Position numbers and translations under genes: made by a program. 5,263 bases of DNA from a bacterium (GTDB taxonomy: Bacteria > Bacillota > Clostridia > Oscillospirales > Acutalibacteraceae): the NCBI GenBank assembly GCA_020626545.1, contig JAHKZS010000053.1, positions 1-5,263 on the forward strand, written 5' to 3'. Shown here piece by piece: positions 1-5,232 of this stretch. The notes under the pieces were generated by a model that worked only from the letters and a program-made list of their open reading frames with translations, did not search any database and was not told the origin of the DNA. Within the stretch, counting starts at the first letter, position 1. Each line of letters starts with the position of its first letter.

Positions 1-38
1 AACAAAACTTTGTTAAGGACAATATCATCTTGCCTAAC

Positions 39-147
39 TCCTATAGAGAAAAAATATTTATATTGTTCGCTCAGTAGCACGCTGCGCGCGCACGAGCTGA
101 GGCGATGTCCAAAACTTGTTTTGGGTAACATCGCCCATACATAGGAG
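39..147. repeat. GC-rich palindrome-dense intergenic element framed by short inverted repeats
   Basis: A block of nested inverted repeats lies in otherwise AT-rich non-coding DNA. The outer arms are CTCCTAT (39-45) and ATAGGAG (141-147). Inside are CTCAG (70-74) with CTGAG (97-101), enclosing the 10-base perfect palindrome TGCGCGCGCA (83-92), and then a long hairpin at 101-135. The GCGC-rich core contrasts sharply with the AT-rich flanks. On the minus strand a short open frame runs through it, but it has no ribosome binding site of its own and its residues look like translated palindrome. The architecture resembles dispersed palindromic elements (REP- or MITE-like). That class is inference, because only one copy is visible here and no transposase is present. 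Confidence 0.5.
101..135. repeat. Long imperfect hairpin inside the palindromic element
   Basis: GGCGATGT (101-108) pairs with ACATCGCC (128-135). CCAAAAC (109-115) pairs with GTTTTGG (118-124). The only interruptions are a GTA bulge (125-127) and a two-base centre. This gives 15 base pairs and would be stable in DNA cruciform or RNA form. No T-tract follows on either strand, so it is not a typical intrinsic terminator. It most likely belongs to the surrounding repeat element. Confidence 0.6.
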
Positions 148-157
148 ATAACTATAC

Positions 158-188
158 GAAAGCTGCCGCGCCAATTGCGCGCGCTTTC
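158..188 (-). terminator. Possible terminator or repeat-derived hairpin after the SpoIID-like gene
   Basis: GAAAGC (158-163) pairs with GCTTTC (183-188), and GCGC (168-171) pairs with GCGC (177-180) within it. On the minus strand the hairpin begins immediately after the stop codon of the 189-770 gene, where a terminator would be expected. It lacks a proper U-tract: the minus-strand sequence after it reads GTATAGTTAT. Termination by this hairpin is therefore uncertain. It may instead be the edge of the palindromic element to its left. Confidence 0.35.
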
Positions 189-770
189 TTACTCCGCTTT
201 TAAAAAATATCCGACAGCTTCCTTGTAGCTGAGTCCCTGAGCGCATAGCTTATCCAGTGTATTTACGCTGATTCCGACTTCTTTTCCGCGTGTTTTACAA
301 TCTTTCTTTATCTTATCCCACGGACACGCCGCGGCGTCTAAGTACGGGTATTTTTTACTTGAATTCGTATTACCTTTTGATACTTTAAACAGGGGAATAT
401 ACACGGGCTTATTTTTATAAGTTATGTATTCTCCGTCTAACTTTTTAACGGTATTTTCTATTTTAGAATAATAATCATTTCCGCTTTTATATTTTTTTAC
501 GAAATCAGCTTTAGTTATTGTGTTAGTCTTATCGAGCTTTTTAGCTTTATAATTCGAATTTAGAATTAAAATCAACGATTTTAAGGTGCTTTCGTTGTAA
601 TGCTTTCGAAAGTGATACGCTGCCGCGTTAACTACAGGGTTATTTTGAGTTATTTTAGGTTTTGATTCACTGTTTTTAGCGCTGATATTTAATTTGCTTT
701 GACCTAAAATAACGGGCAAACTCGCCATTATAGCAAGTATTAACAAAAGTCCGATAAATTTTTTCTTCAT
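189..770 (-). CDS. SpoIID-like secreted or membrane-anchored protein with internal deletion, probably catalytically inactive
   Basis: This 193-residue protein starts with MKKK and a hydrophobic stretch (about 5-22), so it is a signal peptide or N-terminal anchor; there is no lipobox cysteine. From about residue 60 it follows the SpoIID/LytB order. ESTLKSLILI (60-69) sits where EALKAQAVAA is expected. ITKADFVKKY followed by YYSKIENTVKKLDGEYITYKNKPV (85-123) matches the family segment that ends in GxxxTYxGKP. YPYLDAAACPWDK (141-153) corresponds to PYLxSVDSPWDK, and GKEVGIS through QGLSYKEAV (162-186) to GHGVGMSQ...QGKSYKEIL. SpoIID proteins are usually about 330-340 residues; here roughly 80-100 residues between WDK and the GHGVGMSQ equivalent are missing. 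The zinc-site Cys/His motif before ITKADF is absent, and the catalytic Glu is displaced or lost. SpoIID cleaves peptidoglycan glycan strands during engulfment; this copy probably cannot. The ribosome binding site is weak (AGGATGTGAG, 6-14 bases upstream). The gene is visibly AT-richer than thrS. Family assignment is by eye and fairly strong; function is unknown. Confidence 0.7.
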   Translation of the reverse strand: MKKKFIGLLLILAIMASLPVILGQSKLNISAKNSESKPKITQNNPVVNAAAYHFRKHYNESTLKSLILILNSNYKAKKLDKTNTITKADFVKKYKSGNDYYSKIENTVKKLDGEYITYKNKPVYIPLFKVSKGNTNSSKKYPYLDAAACPWDKIKKDCKTRGKEVGISVNTLDKLCAQGLSYKEAVGYFLKAE

Positions 771-807
771 ATTTTACTCACATCCTAATGTTTTTTATTT
801 TTATTTC

Positions 808-836
808 TTGACATAATACTTTCTTTGTCTTAAAAT
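808..836 (+). promoter_or_regulatory. Sigma-A promoter for the membrane protein gene
   Basis: A perfect -35 box TTGACA (808-813), a 17-base spacer and -10 TAAAAT (831-836) predict transcription from about 843. This gives a leader of about 70 bases before the ATG at 914. It lies in the divergent intergenic region; no equally good promoter is visible on the minus strand for the 189-770 gene. Confidence 0.8.
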
Positions 837-881
837 ATATTATGTACGTTTTTAATGATATATGATATTTTTTACCATATT

Positions 882-907
882 ATAACCCGCTTGGGTGGAA
901 AGGTTAT
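882..907 (+). promoter_or_regulatory. Ribosome binding site within a small inverted repeat
   Basis: The Shine-Dalgarno region GGTGGAAAGG (894-903) lies 10 bases before the ATG at 914. Its 3' part is in GGTTAT (902-907), which is complementary to ATAACC (882-887). The six-pair stem could partly hide the ribosome binding site. An ATG at 906 in another frame stops after three codons, so 914 is the start. The pairing is modest and could be chance. Confidence 0.35.
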
Positions 908-913
908 GAATTT

Positions 914-2107
914 ATGAAATCAAAATTATGCTGGATATCGTTTATACCTTTAACGCTTGCAGCAGTTCTGATTAAAGTTCTGCAAATGTTCGGTATAGGA
1001 TTTGCTGAGGATGATTATTTAGCTTCGTACATATCTTTATGCGCTGTGTTATTAATGTTTGTAATTAATATAGTGTTCGTAGCAATAGATAAGAAAACCT
1101 CGTCCACGTATATTCTTAAAAAGAATATTCCCGCCGCTGTGTTCGCTATTTTAGCCGCGGCGATGATTACGTCGAAATCCGCGCTTGAGCTAATTTTAAG
1201 CCTACAGAATCATAGTTTCAATTTCTTCGTTTTGGCTGTTTCGGTATTCGGATTTTTGACTTCCGTTTGTCTTGTGGTTATCTCGTTGGCTCACTTGCAG
1301 GGAAGAAACTTCCTGCCTAATATGGGCGGTCTGTTTCTATGTATGGACATCTGGGGCGGACTTATGCTTATTAATGAGTTCCTCAAAAACAGAACTGCTT
1401 CCATTTATAAGATTAATCCGTTAATACTGTTCGCTTACGCATTTGGAATGATATTCCTATTTAAGCTCGGAATGATTATTTCTACGGTGAAGGGTAAAAA
1501 TCCTGTTAAGGCGCTTTATCTTTACGGAATGCCTTTCGCGGCTATCGGTCTTATAATCGGCGCGATGAACGTTATTTCTATTATAAAGAACGGCTTGGAT
1601 TATTCCGAGAACGTTATCGGATTTGGACTATGTGCCTTAGGTCTTTATGTAATCTTTTTCTTAATCGAGATTTCCAGATATTCTCTTACCAAAGAAGAGC
1701 AGATTTTAAAATACGATCTCGACGACTTCGATGAGGAACAGCGTGTTTACGGCGCGTTTCAGGATAATACCGTTGTAGCTCCCGAGGAGCAGACGGGCGA
1801 TTATGACTACGACTACTCCTCGTCTACGGAAGAAGCGGAAAACTACGTAACCGCCGCCGACGAAGACTATACCGATGATTACGATTACGGTTACGGCGGT
1901 TCCGATAAGAATGAAGCTGACGACTTGGTAGTCGCTCCCGATGTCGAGGAAGACGACGACGCTATCTATGTAGAAAAGGATAAGGTAGAAACCTTCGAGG
2001 AAGGCGTTGTAGAGTCCAATAAAGAAAATCATCTTGATAATGAAGCTGAAGTCAGCGAACAGGATCAGGAGAGAATTGATAAATTAATTGAAGATATTAA
2101 CAGCTAA
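914..2107 (+). CDS. Unrecognised polytopic membrane protein with acidic, tyrosine-rich cytoplasmic tail
   Basis: I do not recognise this 397-residue protein. About eight hydrophobic helices can be placed near residues 6-28, 36-58, 72-96, 104-127, 137-156, 169-190, 205-224 and 233-254. An even number with a lysine-containing N-terminus suggests both ends are in the cytoplasm. Residues 261-397 form a long hydrophilic tail with 49 Asp/Glu against 8 Lys/Arg and 11 tyrosines, so it is strongly acidic and probably disordered. Within it DYDYDY (296-301) and DYDYGY (322-327) are flanked by VVAPEE (287-292) and VVAPDVEE (339-346). The last 20 residues (SEQDQERIDKLIEDI) could form a short amphipathic helix. 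There is no catalytic motif, nucleotide-binding loop or transporter signature that I can name. It has its own promoter (808-836), and no terminator is visible after its stop before the thrS promoter starts at 2114. A role as a membrane scaffold or sensor is only a guess. Confidence 0.85.
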   Translation: MKSKLCWISFIPLTLAAVLIKVLQMFGIGFAEDDYLASYISLCAVLLMFVINIVFVAIDKKTSSTYILKKNIPAAVFAILAAAMITSKSALELILSLQNHSFNFFVLAVSVFGFLTSVCLVVISLAHLQGRNFLPNMGGLFLCMDIWGGLMLINEFLKNRTASIYKINPLILFAYAFGMIFLFKLGMIISTVKGKNPVKALYLYGMPFAAIGLIIGAMNVISIIKNGLDYSENVIGFGLCALGLYVIFFLIEISRYSLTKEEQILKYDLDDFDEEQRVYGAFQDNTVVAPEEQTGDYDYDYSSSTEEAENYVTAADEDYTDDYDYGYGGSDKNEADDLVVAPDVEEDDDAIYVEKDKVETFEEGVVESNKENHLDNEAEVSEQDQERIDKLIEDINS

Positions 2108-2113
2108 ATTGTA

Positions 2114-2142
2114 TTGACTTTTTAATAAATCGGTGTTAATAT
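2114..2142 (+). promoter_or_regulatory. Sigma-A promoter of the T-box-thrS transcript
   Basis: TTGACT (2114-2119), a 17-base spacer and TAATAT (2137-2142) predict a start near 2149, just before the first paired base of T-box Stem I at about 2157. The promoter begins only six bases after the stop codon of the upstream membrane protein gene. Confidence 0.8.
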
Positions 2143-2148
2143 TATACC

Positions 2149-2379
2149 AATAGTTAAGCTGTGATAAGGACACGATATCCGATTTAGCTTTTTAAGAGAG
2201 TATACGGTTGGTGTGAGTATATAAAAGCGTTCGTTTATTACCGCCTTTGAGCTCCGCGCAGGAAATGGCGCGGCGGGTAACTCCGTTAAAGGTAATTAAG
2301 GGTTTTTGCCGAAGTTGGGTGGAACCGCGATTTGAATTATCGCCCCAATATTCTTTTATAGAATATTGGGGCTTTCTTT
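2149..2379 (+). promoter_or_regulatory. T-box riboswitch, threonine-specific (ACC specifier)
   Basis: This leader reads tRNA-Thr charging. Stem I has a base AGCT/AGCT (2157-2160 with 2250-2253), a K-turn-like TGAT/TGA region, AAGG/CCTT (2166-2169 with 2244-2247) and an upper helix GCTTTTTA/TAAAAGC (2187-2194 with 2222-2228). Above these are the AGAGAG bulge (2195-2200), stem TATAC/GTATA and distal loop GGTTGGTGTGA (2206-2216), the usual platform for the tRNA elbow. ACC (2240-2242) lies on the 3' side of the specifier loop and is a Thr codon. A GC-rich hairpin (2254-2273) follows. The T-box TGGGTGGAACCGCG (2316-2329) forms the antiterminator: TTGGG (2315-2319) pairs with CCCAA (2344-2348) and GCGAT (2327-2331) with ATCGC (2339-2343), leaving TGGA in the bulge to pair with the uncharged tRNA end. 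These 3' strands overlap the terminator, so the two folds exclude each other. Uncharged tRNA-Thr should allow read-through into thrS. Confidence 0.95.
2342..2379 (+). terminator. Intrinsic terminator of the T-box (regulated)
   Basis: GCCCCAATATTCT (2342-2354) and AGAATATTGGGGC (2360-2372) form a perfect 13-pair stem with a five-base loop, followed by TTTCTTT (2373-2379). The 5' arm shares bases 2342-2348 with the antiterminator, which is the expected switch. It may also stop read-through transcripts from the upstream membrane protein gene. Confidence 0.95.
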
Positions 2380-2390
2380 ATATTATTTTT

Positions 2391-2398
2391 AGAGGTGA
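2391..2398 (+). promoter_or_regulatory. Ribosome binding site that fixes the thrS start
   Basis: AGAGGTGA lies five bases upstream of the ATG at 2404. An in-frame GTG at 2395 overlaps this site and would give three extra residues, but the position of the site favours the ATG. Starting at 2404 also puts the editing-site residues on the same numbers as in E. coli ThrRS. Confidence 0.85.
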
Positions 2399-2403
2399 TT
2401 ATT

Positions 2404-4347
2404 ATGGTAAATGTAGAATTAAAAGGTGGAGTTGTAAATCAGTACGAAGAAAACATTACTCCCGCTGAAATCGCTAAAGGAATCGGAATGGGACTTTATA
2501 AGTCGGTATGCGCCGCTAAAATCGACGGCGAGGTTTTCGACTTGAGAACTCCTATAACTAAGGATTGTAAAGTAGAACTTCTGACTTTCGACGATATAAA
2601 CGGTAAAAAAGCTTTTTGGCATACTGCTTCTCATATTCTCGCTCAGGCGGTAAAACGTCTGTATCCCGAGGCAAAATGCGCTATCGGCCCCGCGGTTGAT
2701 AACGGTTTCTACTATGACTTTGACGTAGAAAAAGCCTTTACTTCCGAGGATTTGGAAAAGATTACCGCCGAAATGAAGAAAATCGTAAAATCTAAAATAG
2801 CTATCGAGAAATTCGAGCTCGATCCCGACGAAGCTGTAAAGCTTTTAGAGGATATGAACGAGCCATATAAGGTTGAGCTTTGTAAGGAACACAGCGATAA
2901 GGGCGAGAAAATCAGCTTCTACAAACAGGATGATTTTACAGACCTCTGCGCGGGACCGCATCTAATGGACGTGAGCTCTGTTAAGGCTATAGCTCTTACA
3001 GCTACTACCGGAGCTTATTGGAGAGGCGACGCTAATAACGCTCAGCTCTGCCGTGTATACGGCGTAGCTTTCCCGAAAGCTTCTATGCTCGAGGAACATC
3101 TCACAATGATGGAAGAAGCTAAAAAGCGCGACCATAATAAACTCGGCCGCGAGCTTGAGCTCTTTACAACTGTCGATTATATCGGACAGGGACTTCCGAT
3201 TATGCTCCCCAAGGGAGCTCGTGTAATCCAGCTCCTACAGCGTTTCGTTGAGGATGAGGAACAGAAGCGCGGTTGGCTCTTAACTAAAACTCCCTTTATT
3301 GCTAAGTCCGATTTATATAAAATCAGCGGTCACTGGGATCACTATAAAGACGGTATGTTTGTACTCGGCGACGAGGAAAAGGACGACGAGGTTTACGCTT
3401 TACGTCCAATGACTTGTCCGTTCCAGTACCAAGCATACTTAAACCGCCAGCGCTCCTACCGCGATTTACCGCTACGATATAACGAAACATCTACACTCTT
3501 CCGTAACGAAGCTTCGGGCGAAATGCACGGACTTATCCGTGTGCGCCAGTTTACAATCTCCGAGGGACACTTAATGTGTACACCCGAACAGCTCGAGGAC
3601 GAGTTTAAAAACTGCTTAGAGCTCGCTATATTTATGCTTAAAACGGTAGGTCTTTATGAGGATGTAAGCTACCGTTTCTCCCAGTGGGATCCTAACGACA
3701 GAGAAAAGTTTATCGGAACTGAGGAGGAGTGGAACAATGTCCAGGGTATGATGGGAAGAATCCTTGATCATCTCGGTATTGACTACGAAATCGGTGTCGG
3801 CGAGGCAGCGTTCTACGGTCCGAAGCTCGATATTCAGATTAAAAATGTTTACGGTAAAGAGGATACTCTTATCACAATCCAGATCGACGGCTTAATCGCC
3901 GAGAAATTCGGTATGGAATATGTGGATAAAGACGGTAAAAAGAAGAATCCTTATATTATTCACCGTACATCCATCGGTTGTTACGAGAGAACTTTAGCTC
4001 TCTTAATTGAGAAGTACGCGGGCGCGTTCCCGATGTGGCTCGCTCCTACTCAGGTTAAGATTCTCCCGATTGCCGACCGTCACTTCGACTACGCTTACGA
4101 TATTAAGAAACAGCTCGAAGCTAAGGGTATGAGAGTTGAAATCGACGATCGAAGCGAGAAAATCGGATATAAAATCCGTGAGGCTCAGCTCCAGAAAGTA
4201 CCTTATATGTTCGTAGTCGGCGATAAGGATATCGAAAACAACGCTGTATCCGTACGCCATAGAAAAGAGGGCGACTTAGGATCTATGCCTCTCTCAGACT
4301 TTATCACTATGGCTGAAAAGGAAATCGAAACTAAGGAGATAAAATAA
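2404..4347 (+). CDS. thrS: Threonyl-tRNA synthetase
   Basis: This cytoplasmic class II synthetase of 647 residues (E. coli 642) attaches threonine to tRNA-Thr. The domains are in standard order: TGS (about 1-62); the N2 editing domain with H73xxxH77 and C182-AGP-H186, which removes mischarged serine; the class II core (about 245-540); and the anticodon-binding domain (about 546-640). The zinc ligands expected for threonine recognition are C338, H389 and H520. Motif 2 is FRNEASGEMHG with R367; motif 3 is GCYERTLALLIE with R529. Oddly, the usual NCPGH around the first zinc cysteine reads TCPFQ (337-341), and the surrounding sequence (YNETSTLFRNEAS, VRQFTISEGH) fits a distinct ThrRS subtype I associate with Clostridia. 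The gene is controlled by the T-box leader immediately upstream. The VanY-like gene starts four bases after its stop, and that gene's AAGGAG lies inside the thrS end (4333-4338). Confidence 0.98.
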   Translation: MVNVELKGGVVNQYEENITPAEIAKGIGMGLYKSVCAAKIDGEVFDLRTPITKDCKVELLTFDDINGKKAFWHTASHILAQAVKRLYPEAKCAIGPAVDNGFYYDFDVEKAFTSEDLEKITAEMKKIVKSKIAIEKFELDPDEAVKLLEDMNEPYKVELCKEHSDKGEKISFYKQDDFTDLCAGPHLMDVSSVKAIALTATTGAYWRGDANNAQLCRVYGVAFPKASMLEEHLTMMEEAKKRDHNKLGRELELFTTVDYIGQGLPIMLPKGARVIQLLQRFVEDEEQKRGWLLTKTPFIAKSDLYKISGHWDHYKDGMFVLGDEEKDDEVYALRPMTCPFQYQAYLNRQRSYRDLPLRYNETSTLFRNEASGEMHGLIRVRQFTISEGHLMCTPEQLEDEFKNCLELAIFMLKTVGLYEDVSYRFSQWDPNDREKFIGTEEEWNNVQGMMGRILDHLGIDYEIGVGEAAFYGPKLDIQIKNVYGKEDTLITIQIDGLIAEKFGMEYVDKDGKKKNPYIIHRTSIGCYERTLALLIEKYAGAFPMWLAPTQVKILPIADRHFDYAYDIKKQLEAKGMRVEIDDRSEKIGYKIREAQLQKVPYMFVVGDKDIENNAVSVRHRKEGDLGSMPLSDFITMAEKEIETKEIK

Positions 4348-4351
4348 CTCT

Positions 4352-5185
4352 ATGTATAAACGCTCTTATAACAGGGGCAGGAGAGGGATGACTTTTAAAT
4401 TCAAACCCGCTAAACCAAGGAAGTTTAAAAGCGCCGTCCCTAAGCCCATGATTAATTCGGATAATTCAGAGGCTAAATTGATTCTAACACGTATAGTTAT
4501 CGCCGTGGCTGTTCTTGTAGTTGCCGCGGGCGCTGTATTAGGCGGAATTCATTTATTCGGTTCTGTCGATAACAGAAAGTCTGTTTCGAACGTTTCCGAT
4601 TCCGAAAATAACAACGCCCAGCTTCTGCGTGTTGTAAATAAAAGTAATCCGCTCGATAAAGATTATGTCCCCGAACTTGTCCAAAAAGACGGCTACAGAA
4701 TTTGTCCTCTTGCGGAGAAAAGTCTTGATAATCTTCTGGCGGCAGCTAAGAAGGAGAATATCAGCCTGTATGTAAAATACGCTTTTGTGAGTTATAATGA
4801 ACAGGCTAAGATTTATAACGCCGAGTACAGAAAGCAACTAAGCAAAGGACTTACCGAGGTTAAAGCTCAGGCTAAAACTACTGTAACCATTCCTCAGGCT
4901 GGTCGAAGCGAGTTCCAGACAGGTTTAATGGTAAGCTTCAGAAGCCGTGAAAATGGCAAGTTTAAGAACTCTAATGCATCGGACTGGCTGTTTAAAAACG
5001 CTAAAAAATACGGCTTTGTACTGCGTTATCCCGAGGATAAGGAAGATATTACCTCGATGAACGTAAACTATAAGTCCTATCGCTATGTGGGCGAGAGCAA
5101 CGCTAAGGTTATGCAGAGCCTTAATATGTGCCTTAATGAGTACAGCTATTATGTGAACTCACGCCAAATTAATACGGCTAAATAA
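4352..5185 (+). CDS. Membrane-anchored VanY/M15B-like protein lacking catalytic residues (pseudo-carboxypeptidase)
   Basis: This 277-residue protein has a very basic cytoplasmic N-terminus (1-42), one membrane helix (about 43-69) and an outer domain that follows the D-alanyl-D-alanine carboxypeptidase VanY family. The matches are VNKSNPLDKDYVPELV (95-110), YAFVSYNEQAKIY (143-155), SEFQTGLMVS (186-195), WLFKNAKKYGFVLRYPEDKE (212-231) and YRYVG (243-247). Active members have SxHxxGxAxD and ExxH, which supply the zinc ligands and catalytic base. Here the His is F188, the Asp is S195, the Glu is N239 and the final His is S242. The family YRSY arginine is also replaced, by V146. The fold is probably kept but zinc-dependent peptidase activity is not expected. 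It may bind peptidoglycan stem peptides or act as a scaffold (inference). It starts four bases after thrS, with AAGGAG 13 bases upstream. An alternative ATG at 4388 with a closer AGGAG (4379-4383) would give 265 residues. It is probably co-transcribed with thrS under T-box control. Confidence 0.85.
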   Translation: MYKRSYNRGRRGMTFKFKPAKPRKFKSAVPKPMINSDNSEAKLILTRIVIAVAVLVVAAGAVLGGIHLFGSVDNRKSVSNVSDSENNNAQLLRVVNKSNPLDKDYVPELVQKDGYRICPLAEKSLDNLLAAAKKENISLYVKYAFVSYNEQAKIYNAEYRKQLSKGLTEVKAQAKTTVTIPQAGRSEFQTGLMVSFRSRENGKFKNSNASDWLFKNAKKYGFVLRYPEDKEDITSMNVNYKSYRYVGESNAKVMQSLNMCLNEYSYYVNSRQINTAK

Positions 5186-5203
5186 AAAAATTCGGAAAAA
5201 GAC

Positions 5204-5232
5204 TTGCAATTTGTAAGAAACTATAGTATAAT
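5204..5232 (+). promoter_or_regulatory. Strong sigma-A promoter for a downstream unit
   Basis: TTGCAA (5204-5209), a 17-base spacer and a perfect TATAAT (5227-5232) predict transcription from about 5239 towards the right edge. The gene it serves is outside the window. No intrinsic terminator is visible between the stop codon at 5185 and this promoter, so read-through from the thrS operon is possible. Confidence 0.8.

Noticed and set aside
1..14. Short palindrome AACAAA-AC-TTTGTT at the left edge
   Set aside because: Six-base AT-rich arms at a window edge with no T-tract or context; too weak to call a terminator or operator.
58..246. Minus-strand open frame of 62 codons
   Set aside because: It overlaps the end of the SpoIID-like gene in another frame and then runs through the palindromic repeat; no ribosome binding site or protein family signal.
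839..865. Possible sporulation sigma-E-like promoter on the minus strand (TCATATA, 12 bases, TACATAAT)
   Set aside because: Boxes are only loose matches in very AT-rich DNA and the spacing is short, so it cannot be supported although SpoIID genes are often sigma-E dependent.
891..900. TTGGGTGGAA, identical to part of the T-box at 2315-2324, suggesting a second T-box
   Set aside because: The conserved ACCGCG continuation, Stem I and a terminator are all absent; it is simply the ribosome binding region of the 914 gene.
1706..2032. Minus-strand open frame of 108 codons, rich in Val and Ile
   Set aside because: It is a shadow of the Asp/Glu/Tyr-rich tail on the plus strand; antisense of such codons gives long hydrophobic frames.
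2156..2190. Separate hairpin AAGCT...AGCTT as an independent element
   Set aside because: It competes with the well-formed T-box Stem I pairings that explain both arms better; at most it is an alternative transient fold.
2395..2403. GTG start for thrS three codons upstream
   Set aside because: The GTG is inside the Shine-Dalgarno sequence; ATG at 2404 has proper spacing and matches E. coli residue numbering.
2247..2468. Plus-strand open frame of 73 codons
   Set aside because: It lies across the T-box, terminator and start of thrS, all of which explain the sequence better.
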